A stretch of DNA of 64,000 bases from Fomes fomentarius. Taxonomy: Eukaryota > Basidiomycota > Agaricomycetes > Polyporales > Polyporaceae. Made by a program: the position numbers and the translations under genes. Below the pieces are notes generated by a model. It did no database searches. It was not told the origin of the DNA and saw nothing but the letters and a program-made list of their open reading frames with translations. Shown piece by piece: positions 24,301 to 35,908 of the stretch; within the stretch, counting starts at the first letter, position 1; every line of letters begins with the position of its first letter. The stretch covers positions 744,001 to 808,000 of the forward strand of contig JABYQN010000001.1 in NCBI GenBank assembly GCA_022606135.1, read 5' to 3'.

Positions 24301-27300
24301 ACTTACTTCAAGTTAGTGCAGAAAATAGGCAAGCCCCCGCGCACTCCCTCGTTGACCTCGAGACTCCACGGACATCTCCGACGCGTACCCCGCCGCTGTG
24401 CAGCATATCTCCTTCGCTCCGTGATATATCTCGCATGAGTAAGTTCGGAAAAACGCATATGCGGTCGTGTCGAGGTCCAGGGATGTTCTGTTCTGGAATG
24501 GGAGGCGGACTCCGTATAGATGCCGCGAACCAGCGGGACGGAGCCTTTGCTTATCTTTTATCACGGATGCAAATGCAATGGTGGGCATGCATGCATACTG
24601 TGGCGGACCGGGTGAGTACATACTTAGCATTTTCTCCTCTCTTGCGATGGAATTCACAAATTTACCCGAGGCTTTGTCTGATTGGTGTTTTTCCAATAAT
24701 ACTTGGATCGCATACGGATGTGCACACGCCCCTCGACACGCTGTTCGCAAGTTGTCTGTCGTCTTACGGGTTTGGCTCGGATGTTGGTGTGGATATCTAC
24801 TACTACGCGCGATCAGGTTTGGAGCGACATCAAGCCTTGTGAGAAGTGAGAAATCCTCGATGCGCTTCCAGCTTGCAAGTTGCAGACCGGTGATTGCCCC
24901 TTGTTACCATCAGGGTTACACTGCAACAGGGCGAATCTGCGATTCTGCATCTTGAGGGTGAGAAATTTAGAGACCGTATGTCACCAGCATCTCACGACAA
25001 GTCCAGGGAGTCAACCGAACTTGCGACCACACGGGCCACGAATACTTACGCGATTTCGGAGCATCCTCGGCTGGACTGCTCTTTCCCATGAGCTCAAGAC
25101 GGTGCCGAGAGAGGGCGGGGCTATGACGAAGCATGGTAGGCTGGGCGGGGAAACAAACTCTCAAACCTCAGGCCCGAGTCCGCCGTTCTCCCGTCCCTAG
25201 CTCCCGAAGACTATGTTTTTTTTTCCTTCTTCGGCCCATGGCGCGGAGAAATAGCAGAAATAATCCATCCCGCCTGGCTCGGGAAGCAAGAGCTGCGATC
25301 GACGCGCATCGACACCGCGCGATCGCTAAGTATCCTCCGTCAGTACTAGTGTCCTGTACGATTCCGGATCCTGATGCTGTGATCCATCCAGGGACCAACC
25401 GTGACAAGCTTCGCGGAAGTATTCAGCTTTTTGTTACCTCCTCTCCGCGATAGGCCGCCCTTGTACCGGCTCCGAAGAATTCCCCCAGTAAGATCCTTGT
25501 CCAGAGGTCTCCTTCAGAGCGTACTATACGGTGTGGCGGGAGCTCACATCAATTGAACGTCGGGCACTGTAAGGTACTAAGTCGGCCGCGACCTCCCTGC
25601 TGCGAAGGCCTCGGAGAACGTACCGGTCCCAAGCATTTTGTCTGGTCCCCGTCTAGGCATACCCAATCGCTGCATCGACCATCGTGCCCGTGCTACGGTC
25701 GTACCTCCTACCGGACCGTGAGCGAAACAAGCACGGGTGATCGTTCCTCCACTCAATGTGTGTACGCTAAACCTTCGTATTGAATGGGGGTGTTAAAACG
25801 CAAACCCTGAATGCCTATCTTCCTTATCTCCACGCCCTGGCTCTGGTGCAGTTCAGCGGCGACGGTAGCCAATGGCTTGTGCAGAGGTGCATCTCTTCAG
25901 CGGTGCTGCAAACGCATGGTCTCGCGATGGACGCTCCCCGGTTCGCTTAGCACAGCTGAGATGGAAGAAGAGCCGTCGGGACTGCCACTATTGTGGCACC
26001 ATATGCGTGCCTGTGCGAAGTTGGAACCGGTCTCATTCACAACGAGTGACACTCGTGTCCGCAACGACACACTTCCTAGCTGCATTTCGGATCTTACTTA
26101 CTGCGTTCTAAACCTGGAAGGCCCCGACACGGAAGCTAGTGCGTTGTATTTACTCGCCCTTTCACCTTCGCGTGCTGAGCGACATATACAGGTGGTTATT
26201 CTCAGGCTGCCTGAGCGTGGACCAACTTGAACTTGGTTGTTGAAGTAGCCGTCTACGTCCCCGAAGCAACATCGAAATTCAGGGAAGGACGATCATCAGG
26301 CTCGGTGCGCGAGTCCGTGATGTAGATTGGAAGCATGGTGCGTGCACGATCGAATGGAACGTAAGTGTTCTGAGCTATCGTTCAGCCTGAGTGGACTCAG
26401 ACGCTCGCTGACTTGCCATTCCTAGGCAACGTCGTGGCAGTCTCTTCCCTAGCGGGGATAACGCGCATACCAGCACACAACCTCAGGACCTCAAGGTTCT
26501 CAGCTGGATTTTCATGCTGCAAGATTCGGTGTTAGTACAGGAGGTGCAGCCTGAGACAGACACGGTATGAACCTTGCAAGTTGCGTACTGAACCAGTTGA
26601 TCATCTCTGAACCCATTTGTGCCGCTGCCTTTCCCAGCAATGCCCCTCACACCCGATAGAAGCTTGCCTATCTCTCCCGAAGTGGCCGAAAGCAGTCGCC
26701 TACCCCGTGTACCTCCGTAGACCGCCTGAAGTGTCAAGAATCTTACCCGCCCGTAAGTCACACGTCCTCCGACCCTCGCGCATGCCGACCTTGGCTGACC
26801 GACGAATCTATGAACAAGACATGTTCCGACGCAAGACTTGCAGTCTGTTTTGTCATACCGCCTCTTTGCAACCAATCATCAGTGGAATGCGTTACGTTTG
26901 TCATTCACTCCTTGGTCCTTGGCACAGGGCTGATTTGTAGTGTGCGACCGTTCCGAGTATCGCATCTGCTTGCCAAGGACCGCGAGCGGGTGGACGCGGG
27001 TCGGCGATGGTGAGTTCCGGTGAGTTTTAGTTCTTGACACTTTCATACATCGTGCCCAGTGGTAAGTTAATGTTCGCAGCGGGGCCAAGGTGAGGTAATA
27101 CGTTTATGTTTCTCACCACCAAGGATAATTGACTGGCATCATATACAGTGCATCCGAACCTCCGGACAATCGCTACAGGATAAGGACACTCATATCCCAA
27201 ACTGAAGCGTACACGGGACCACCGCTGAGCGTCAGCCCTGAGTCAGCGCAGCTTTAGTCTGCAGGATTGACAGTGCCGCCCGGACGGATCGCAAGAACAC

Positions 27301-29209
27301 ACCCACGAGATGTTCCTTCCAGCGACGCCAAGACGAGCGGAAGCGTCGCTGGAGTTTTATTGAGCGCAATCTTGATTCTTGAGACGGCCTAAAGCCCTCG
27401 CTACTCAACGTGCCGGTGGCCTTTCCACCACGCGGAGACTCGCAAGTCTGGCAGAGGGACGACTCACGAGCGTCGAGGGGCGGGGGGGTGATCGAGATTG
27501 TGGCATTGTGTGCCGTACGTGTTCAGTACGTACTGTGTATGTTCTCCAGATTTGCATTGTGCTTCTTTTGACGATGGCCGTCTCTTCTCGACGGTTCGAG
27601 TGCGGGGGAGTGACGAGTCCGCCTCCCCCCGCGCGCGGCTTTGCCGCTGCAGAAGCAAAGACATAGATTTCGGCGACGGTCGTGGGGTGCGTGCGTGCCA
27701 TTAACATTCACACGAACGCTGGTCGAAGACTTGTTGCTTCCGGTTTCGGACAGGGTAGGCTTGCGTGGCTAGACGCATGCCTCGTATTCTTACAGGGTGT
27801 CTCCCTTCACGAACTTCGGCTTCACAGGCACCGAGTACCTGCACAGGATGAGTATCAATGAATGTTCTCAGAAAAATCGAGGGTACCTTCCACTGGGAGG
27901 TTGTTCAGTCTGCACTCAAGTCAATCCAAAGCCATCAACCATCCTAAGCGACTCGGGAGCGACGTAAGTTATGAATACCGAGCGAACGATCACTCCGCAA
28001 CATACGATCGTTACGTTCCTGGTCGCCTTTATCTCGCAGCTAGTCGATCCGCGTGCGCAGGGGTGTCGCCAGCAGCCCGATAATCGATCGACTCTAACGC
28101 GCAGTCTGTCTTCTCGACGACGAAGTTGACTCGTCCATGACACGACGCCCTTCGCCGTGACCCCGGACATCGCTTCTCGCCCAGCATACGTGTTCTCCAG
28201 CCTTTATCCCACACAAGGCGGAGACGCCTTCGATGAAGGGGCCGTGACCTGGATGAAGTCATTTGCACATTGCCGAGGACCTCCTGTGACCCATGCGACA
28301 ATGCGGAGCGTCCTATTCATTCACTTGGTTTCGCGTTCACAGAGCGTTCATTGCGTGCACTTGTCCGCTGTCAATGATTGACCGGAAATTAATTTGCCCA
28401 CCCCTCGCCTAACGACTTAAACCATGCACAAGCAAGCTGGGTTGTTATGTCAGGGTTCCTGCGCATCGACGATCAGTACTCACCGAGCTCACCCTGAACA
28501 GGCAGCCGCGCTATTCAACCGCAGCTGAGAGATATCCTCGGACAGTTCTCACCAGAAGAACTTGCACGGGAGGCAAGGGCGGGACGTCCCCATCCGTCGC
28601 TCTTTGCGCGGATTCCTTTCGGAGCTTTTAAGACGGAACGCCTAGGCATCCCTGACACGACTGATGCTGACAGGCCAGTGCGGCTACGTTGTGGAGGCAC
28701 GGTCCTTGTCGTTGGCTGCATCTTCGGCCAGAGGTTTTCGACGCGTAGTCAGTCAATACACGACTGCGTGAATCGAAGTCTCTTCCGTGATTTCCGACGA
28801 TCTATAATGCCATTCGGTCAAAATGGATTCTACCGTACCGTTAGTGCGGCCGCTTGTTCCTGCGAATCATAGTCTCCAATCGATCCTGGCGACTTTGAAT
28901 CCATTGTCTACAAAATTGGTGAGTGTCGATGAGTAGTGTGTGAAATGACATTCGCACGACTCTAGACGACTCTCCGCTGCTGACCATGGTGAACCGATGT
29001 ACCAGAAGCTCGCCTTCTTTACGCGATGCGACGGAATTGATGCTTGAAGGCTCTCATATTTGCGATGCTCTTGGTTTCTTCATCTTTACTCCGATATAAA
29101 TACAACGCGTGTAGCTCTCATATCCATCGTGATACAAGCACGACCTATGCGTTAAGCCACAGTCGTGCAACAGATTAAAGGGTTCCACAACATGTGTCCT
29201 CCCAATTCC
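24301..29209. other. Gene-poor region
   Basis: No recognised gene. A plus-strand open stretch at about 28514-28872 has protein-like composition (DILGQFSPEELAREA, then HPSLFARIPFGAFKTERLG and a TVLVVGC core). It has no start or upstream exon that I can find, so it may be a fragment of an old gene. A plus-strand frame at 25811-26230 (139 codons) has no known motif. The second copy of the dispersed repeat is at 27475-27720. Confidence 0.35.
27475..27720 (-). repeat. Dispersed repeat, copy 2 (inverted)
   Basis: The reverse complement aligns with 8866-9075 along most of its length, best at both ends (see copy 1). The two copies are 18 kb apart and in opposite orientation. The central part contains a GC-rich block absent from copy 1. 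Confidence 0.6.
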
Positions 29210-31139
29210 TCACCGGAGCGTTACCAACTCTGTAGATACACAAACCATCAGCTTCACATACCCTTGACACTCTCGGATGCACAGATTCAATTCAAGAAAC
29301 GCACCTTCGGCAGATGTCGGGTGGATGGCAACAGTGTTGTCTAAATCCTCCTTCGTCGCGCCCATCTTGACCGCGACGCCGAAGCCCTGCATCACCTCGT
29401 CTGAGCCGAGGCCGATGATATGGATGCCAACGACGCGCTCCTCGGGACCAGTTACAATTAACTTGTACACGGTCGGCTCCTTATGCTCCTCAGGGATCAT
29501 CGAGAAGTAGAGCGCGCGGAAGGACGACTTATACACCTTGACGTTCTCGTCACCGTACTTCTTCCGCGCCTCAGGCTCAGTCAGTCCGACCGTGCCGATG
29601 GTGGGGTGCCTAGGGAGACGCGTACGAACAGTCAGTGGGGACTGATAGCTTGACATATGAAATGGCAGGAAGACGCACGAGAAGACAACGGTAGGTATGT
29701 TGTCATAGTCTAGCTTCTGGGTCTTGAACGTCTCCGGGCCGAAGAGACGGTTCGACAAGCGACGAGCAGCGGCGATCGCAACTGGGGTAAGAAGGGCCTT
29801 GCCAGCGACGTCACCAAGCGCGATAATGCCGGGGACTCCGGTCTCCTGATATTCGTCGACGACAACATTACCTTTCTCGTCGAGCTTGACACCAAGCTCC
29901 TCGAGTCCAAGGTTCTCGGTGTTGGCATGCCTGCCAATGGCCCAAAGTAGGACGTCGACCTCGAGCTTCTCACCGCTCTCGAGGTACACCGTCAGCGCCT
30001 GGCCCTTAACTCCTTCGACCTTCTTAACCTTGGATCCATGGTGGAAGTTGATCCCAGTGTGCTTCATCCAGTTCGTGAGCGTCTCACCGAGTGTGGGGTC
30101 GAACGTGCGCAAAACAGTTTCGCCGCGGATGAGCATCGTGACCTCGCTACCAAGCGTATGGAGGACACCAGCGAGCTCGACAGCGATATAGCCTGCGCCC
30201 ACGACGGCGACGCGTTTCGGCTGCTCCTCGAGGTCGAAGAACCCGTCAGAGTTAATGCCCAGACTTGCTCCTGGAATGTCATCGTCGCTTGGAATCGTTG
30301 GACGTCCGCCAGTGGCGATACAAATACGGTCGGTGTTAAGGGTATAGGTAGTGCCGTCAGGACGCGTAACCTGAACGGAGGAAGGCGAAAGCACACGAGC
30401 AGCACCATGGTGAAGCTCGACGCCTTCCTTCTCAACATTTCTGTCGTAGATCCCATTGAGTCTCTGGATATATGCGTCCCGTTGGGGCTTAAAAGTCGAC
30501 CACGAGAATTGAGGCTGGCCGATTCCAGGGCCTTTGAACTGGTAGCCTTCAGCATGACGTATTTTCTCCGCAATGTCCGCAGCATGCCACATAATCTAGC
30601 AAATTGCATGAGATTGCACGCTTCATCACTGCATATATGTGCGTACTTTCTTAGGTACGCATCCTAGGGAATCAAATTAAACAACGTCCAGGGTACCCCG
30701 AGGAAATTACATACCGACGTTCACACATGTTCCACCCAGTCGATCAGTAGCTTCGATCAGGGCTACTTTCGCCCCATATGATGCTGCTCTACGCTGTAGA
30801 GTAGATGAGCGTCATGAAAAACAACGCGGAAGGCGAGCGCAGGGGCGTGGAATCGAGGGTGATTTAAACTTCCCATCTGCATGGTGGTATTTGGGCGATC
30901 ATATACATCCGTATCTCACCGCGCATGGCTCAACGAGAGTGTGCGAAGACGGGTCCGGAGATACGCACATTCACGCGCCCATACAGCACAGACCTCGAAG
31001 AGGATGCGTAATGATAATTTCTTGCGCGCATATACCCAGTTCTAGACGCGAAACTCACCGAACCAGCAACACCACCGCTACCTCCACCAATGAAAACAAT
31101 GTCGTACTTCTCTTGACCGGGCTTCGTGACGGGAGGCAT
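29210..31139 (-). CDS. GLR1: Glutathione reductase
   Basis: Six exons on the minus strand: 31139-31059, 30793-30715, 30663-30647, 30595-29679, 29609-29305 and 29229-29210, giving 472 residues, the normal size. The enzyme reduces glutathione disulfide with NADPH, using FAD and a redox disulfide. Landmarks: FAD-binding GGGSGG at residues 18-23, the redox site [13 protein letters not shown] with Cys50 and Cys55, the NADPH-binding region [15 protein letters not shown], the second FAD motif ALGDVAG, and the C-terminal HPTSAEELVTLR with the catalytic His. The Met at 31139 starts a protein like cytosolic family members; an in-frame Met at 31193 would add 18 residues and could be a targeting extension. 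The third exon is only 17 bases. The gene is divergent from the CHY zinc-finger gene, 409 bases apart. The call is firm. Confidence 0.95.
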
Positions 31140-31548
31140 ACTCGCTGGGCTGCCTGTTGATAGTGCTCGAGTTATCTGTACCTCATGTGACATTAGCTCG
31201 TGCGCACACCGGAGACGTAGGGCAACTGACCTGGAGGAGGCGACGGGACGCTATGGTGGTGGGAGGGGAAGAGAGGGAAAGGCGGGGAGAGAAACGAAGG
31301 ATGATCGATGAGGAAGCCAGGGCTGGGAGTCTTTATGGGGACGGTCTGGGAGTGTATACCATAAGTTAGCGGCAGTCAGCGATGGATAAGCTGCTCTCTA
31401 AGCTCCTCCTTGCAATGGCGCAACATCCGGCGTCTATGCAACGCGCCTCGTCACGATCACGTGGCGGCCCTCTTACTCAGGATCATTCTGAGTCTCCATC
31501 GCGATTTGCCACCATCCTCGACTTCGAGTGTACAGAGTCACGAGAGTC
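31140..31548. promoter_or_regulatory. Shared divergent promoter, GLR1 / CHY zinc-finger gene
   Basis: 409 bases separate the two start codons. No clear TATA box is seen. Both products act in thiol or zinc chemistry, so joint control by an oxidative-stress factor is possible, but no binding site is claimed. Confidence 0.4.
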
Positions 31549-32134
31549 ATGTGGTGAGTCCACATCGCTCTCCATCCCGAATCCTGGACGACATACATAC
31601 CGTGTCCCGGTACTTCCTTCGCAACGGCTCAGTACTCAACGTCGGGTCGACAGCAAACACGTTCTTAACGCACAAGTCGCGATCCGCGCTCCGTGCTGCA
31701 AGCAATGGTATGACTGCGCAGAATGCCATGCCGAGGCACAGACACATCGACTTGCGAAGACGATGGAGATGACGTTTCTCTGCAAGAAGTGCAAGAAGGC
31801 GTTCCGGAAGGACATGACGGAGTACGACGAGAGCGATGAGTACTGCCCACACTGCGACAATCACTACGTGAGGATTCCTGCATGCGTGTTCCACAACAGA
31901 TCACGGAGGAGTGCTCACGGGATGATAGGTCATTGAGGCGAAGACACCGCAAGCTGTTCTTGGGGTTGAGGGAGACGACCCTAGAATCAATTCCCGGTGA
32001 GTGCTATTCAATACAAGCCCCCAAGACCGTACTCAGCCAATGATCGCTGCCCCAGCATGCTCAAAGATGAGCGTGCTGAGGCAGATCCCTCACGGACACT
32101 CTTCTCTACGGACTTCACGGATCGGATCGGATGA
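31549..32134 (+). CDS. Small CHY zinc-finger protein (Hot13-like)
   Basis: Four exons: 31549-31553, 31654-31867, 31929-31996 and 32056-32134, giving 121 residues. The first coding exon is only five bases (ATGTG). Splicing it to 31654 gives the family start MCKHVLNAQVAIRAPCC, which decides the start codon. The CHY-finger ligands follow: Cys2, His4, the CC pair, DCAECH, a central CKKC and YCPHCDNHY. Exon 3 supplies VIEAKTPQAVLGVEGDDPR and exon 4 the end LKDDERAEADPSRTLFS-like tail closing with DRIG. CHY fingers bind three zinc ions; in budding yeast the small CHY protein Hot13 helps the Mia40/Erv1 disulfide relay of the mitochondrial intermembrane space. The family call is firm. The Hot13-type role is by analogy, and larger CHY proteins are ubiquitin ligases, which this is not. 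Confidence 0.9.
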
Positions 32135-33561
32135 GGAGTCGAGGCTGCCCGCTGTCGTGCTGTTAGGTCGGTGCGTGCCTCTGTGCCTCCGATGTCCGCT
32201 CGTAATTTACGAATCGCGCAGTTTTGCTACCGCCACCCACATTGGCGGTTCACACCCATTTCACATATACATTTTCATCAGATCAAGAGCCCTAATCCTA
32301 TTCACGCAATTCTCACACCATAGTCGTTATCTGGTAAGGGGACAGAAAGATGCATGCGGCAAGTAACTGGATGAGTCATGGGTGGAGGTCAGCCGCATAC
32401 ACCCAACGGCACACACCGTCGCGCTACATCTGGGCTAGGTTGCCCTACCCAGAGAGCATCAGCTGAACATACTTCGAAATCATAACCTGGGGAATACACT
32501 GCCACAGCGAATCTTCCATTCATGTTCACTCGATTTGTCATCACTGAGGTTGTGTCGTTTGACTTACTTGACTGAGAAGCGGATGCGACGATCGCAATGT
32601 ACGTTCACCCTTCAATTGCCCAATTTTTTCTTCCCTATCTTGTAGTGAGATCGATCATTCCGGCGACCAACAAACTGCGACTCCATCATAATTCTCAAGA
32701 GCAAGCCTTCCCATACAGCTGCGGGTTATGTTCCCTTTCTCTAGAGGGGCGCCGAAGAGGCGGCTGTGAACAAACCCGTCCCTTTTTGCCTCCTTCGCCT
32801 TCTTGCACGCCTTGTCGCTTTGTTGCCTCCGCCGCCTTCAGTTTTCCGCTGTACGTAAAACTGCTCTGCTGTCTGACTGGACCGTTGCTCTCTTACCTCC
32901 CCCAGCATGTCCTGGTGTCTGTCATCAGAGCCAGCTCTGGCTAATATATCTGGTCGGCTCTGGCAATGGTCCCATCACGAGCTATCGCAAGCCTCCATCC
33001 CTCGACTATTGAGATACACTCGTTACAACTCTCGACCAGACAAATACACGCCGCACACCATCGCATCACCATCTAGACCCCCTGCTCTCTCTCAGAAGGT
33101 GAAAGAGTTTCTGCATTGGCCGGAACCCGAGCCTGTCACGTTGGTGGGTTCGGGTCCACGACCTAGATAGGCTGAGATGGCCCATTGTCTATCAAACAGG
33201 CACAACGCACCATGACGTGTTGCAACAACCACTGGCATGACCGTGTACTCGTACCAACGTCACTGCTGTCTGGTTCTGAGATGGATGGCGGAGACTCTCG
33301 GTACGTGTGTTGATGTTGAATATTGATTTGTCCTCGTCCTCGATCTTCCTCTACCCGGGCTCTCTGACGCAATCGAAATGCTCTACGAGACATGAGTCGT
33401 CTGTCTTCAGCCTTTCTCAAAGTTCGAGTTACCAATGCACCGTGACTTGGACATCTGGCAAATGAGCATTGGCGCATGGTAGGTACTTCACGCTCAACGA
33501 AGATATAATTCTGCAAACAATAGCTACTTCGTATTACTGAGCCTCATCAGCAGCTGGCAAA
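32135..33561. other. Gene-free stretch
   Basis: About 1.4 kb downstream of two convergent genes. Plus-strand frames at 32597-32944 and 32907-33170 have no recognisable motif. Nothing else supported. Confidence 0.4.
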
Positions 33562-34261
33562 TCAGGCAACCGGGACCTGCTTCACGACAAAGAGGGCATG
33601 TTGGCCCGGAGCGGCAGAGATGTGGATGCGGAACTTCGCTGCCTTCCCCTCCTTATCCTTGCCCTTGAAGATATACTTCGATGTGAGGGATCCACCATCG
33701 TTGTCCGCGGCGTTGTATCCGTCGACACCCTTGCTGGACTCCACTACACCAGCCTTGTAAGCTCCAGCAGTGGGTGCAGTCCATCCCTGCATGATGAAAT
33801 CGATCAGCCTACAACTAGGAGCTTATGTGAACTGGTTTACTCACGAGAGAGAAGTCGTAATAGTGCTTATCGTCGAGGGACAATCGGAAGGCGGTACCTC
33901 CCGAGGTACCTGTGAGGATGGTGTTGTCGCCGTTGCATGCAGACCAAACCATCTGGTGGAAAGGGTTGAACCCGCCGGGAGAGGTCCAGTAGCGGCCGGA
34001 GTCGAAGTGAGTGTCCAAGAGGAGGACATCGAACTGCGTTTCGTTCTTTAGGGTACACTGGATCCAACGGAACTTGTCCTTGAGCTCGGTCGGCGGGGAT
34101 GGGATGAGCTCTTTAGCGACCTGTAAATCATTGGTGAGACTCGTCCTACAATGCAGCTGACTACGTAGAACGTTTCAAAGGATAGATGTTACCTTGGCGA
34201 TCTTGCTGGCAAGCTCAGCGCCAGTGACGACAGTGGAGAGGATTGCGATGACTTGGGCCAT
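33562..34261 (-). CDS. Small actinoporin-like protein (putative)
   Basis: Three exons on the minus strand: 34261-34193, 34120-33845 and 33786-33562, giving 189 residues. There is no signal peptide. The N-terminus is an amphipathic, Ala/Val/Ile-rich helix (AQVIAILSTVVTGAELASKI). Next comes a beta-rich body with TLKNETQFDVLLLDTHFDSG, a Pro-Gly turn, GTSGGTAFRLSLD, and YKAGVVESSKGVDGYNAAD. The end, FRIHISAAPGQHALFVVKQV, is one more strand. This order (N-terminal amphipathic helix, compact beta-sandwich, hydrophobic last strand, about 180 residues) resembles actinoporins and the related fungal lectin fold, which bind membranes or sugars. Sequence similarity by eye is weak. A TATA box 60 bases upstream suggests strong, probably stage-specific expression. 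The gene model is good; the family call is tentative. Confidence 0.72.
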
Positions 34262-34320
34262 TGTAGAGTGTGTTGACTGTGGTTGAGATGGGACTGGGTG
34301 ATATGGATGCACTCCGCACC

Positions 34321-34328
34321 CTTTTATA
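34321..34328 (-). promoter_or_regulatory. TATA box of the actinoporin-like gene
   Basis: TATAAAAG on the minus strand, 60-67 bases upstream of the ATG at 34261. The spacing fits a leader of about 30 bases. Confidence 0.65.
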
Positions 34329-35555
34329 TTTCCTGGAGGTCGCGGAGCATCACAGCACACTGCTGAGGATGAAAGGCACACCATCCGATGAGGTTCATGC
34401 ATGTTGACAGGCGTTCCTTTTGGTTGGACAGGTCACTGGGAAGGTTGTCATCTCTGAGACTCCTGCTCAGAGCGGATTTACCTCGAATCGTCCCTCGGTT
34501 GCCCGATGACCCTTCAATTTGTAATAACGCCCACCGCATGATCCTCCTGCGTAGTATAATGAGAGTCAAAAGACGTCAAAGATCCCCTTGATATGTCAGA
34601 TGTGAATGGAAGATTATTGTTCAAGACTGTACTGCTAGTAAGCGATGAATAGACCACGGACTAGACATGCCAGCGGAACTCATTCCAAGCGTCATGAGTC
34701 ATCATTGAGCCGTCAAAAGCCTCATGCCTATCCTGTGCCTATCCAACCGCAACATAGAGAAGTCCGGTGAGGCGCCATCCTGCGAATATCATTTCCATCC
34801 AACGGAGGTTAGTCTAACCATGCGGGTGGTTAACCGAGGGCCTTGTCGATTCCCTCACTAGCATCTCAGAATTGACATATTCCCGGCAACTGTCAAACCA
34901 CCATGAACGCGTGTGAGTTATCGCCACTCATGATGTGATGTGGGAAGTACCACTCCGGATCTGAGAAAGACCGACCCTAAGAAAAGAAACGAGAAAGAGT
35001 GACGAGAAGTCTCGTCAGCTGAATCGCATATGTTGTATTCGTCCGTGGCAGTGGTACGTATCGTCATCGATTGTTTTGATAATGCGATTTTGACATCTTT
35101 CACGAGTTGCCAACTTTTCCATCAGTCCAAGTTCCCCATGCAGATTCCTGTCCAGGTCCGTCCATGGCGAACATATCGCCTGACTTGCAGTTTCTCGCCG
35201 TGATCGTTGTCGCAGTCGGCGTCGGGGTAGTATCTGAACACATGTCCAGTCTTGGAAGAGGCGACATATAGAAGTCTCGGAAAGTGCGAGCGTTTGTTGT
35301 ATCGGTGATGCGTGACGGATATCGACGGACGTGAACGCAACGTCTCAGAATACCGGTGCCTTGCACAGTGACAAGAGTGGGGGGGGGACCTGTAGCGATG
35401 ATTCTGCTCAACGTTTGAGCTGTCACTGTTCGACCAATTTTGCTGTGGAGTGGTCACAGTAGGCGGAGGATGATGTAGATGTGATAGCATTGAATAGCGT
35501 GGCTATATTCTTGCGTAGACTAGGTGAAAATCCAGAGCGTTGGGTGAGTCACTTT
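34329..35555. other. Gene-free stretch
   Basis: About 1.2 kb with only short frames; a minus-strand frame at 35122-35490 shows no motif. Holds the upstream region of the actinoporin-like gene. Confidence 0.4.
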
Positions 35556-35710
35556 GGTTAATGTTCAGAAAGGGATAGAATGGCTCGGTGAACAGGGCAC
35601 GACGCGCGAGACGGCCTGCAGCATATGAAGCCTCGCGATGGCCTCGTCCAATCGAACTCGAAGTTGAACAGAATGCTTTCCTCGCACTGAAGGTGATGTG
35701 GAGGCTGTGG
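35556..35710 (-). pseudogene. Relic of an F-box-type gene
   Basis: About 150 bases on the minus strand match the C-terminal part of the F-box-type gene at 53.1-54.9 kb (region 54430-54580). The corresponding pieces are ESILFNFEFDW, then LDEAIARLHMLQ in a different frame, then FTEPFY. The intact gene reads DSILFEFDWRRLDEAIARLP and FTEPFYEIL. Changes of frame within 150 bases and the lack of any flanking exon show a dead fragment. Confidence 0.65.
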
Positions 35711-35908
35711 AGGGTGACTTGAGCCGGCCAAACAGGGACGCGGCCAAAGCCGACGGCCGAGTGGCTGCGTGTTCCCGGCCACAGTGCTCAGATCTCAGAT
35801 CTCGGCGCTGCTTATGTAACCACTTCACTGCAGAGCTTATTCCCCTCTGCTCTTCAATCACTACCACCACCGTCTCTGCATTGCGAACGTACTCTTTATC
35901 GTTCGACG

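Noticed and set aside
31382..31936. 184-codon frame containing the CHY finger
   Set aside because: It reads through two introns. The four-exon model gives the family start MCKH and the conserved C-terminus, which this frame lacks.
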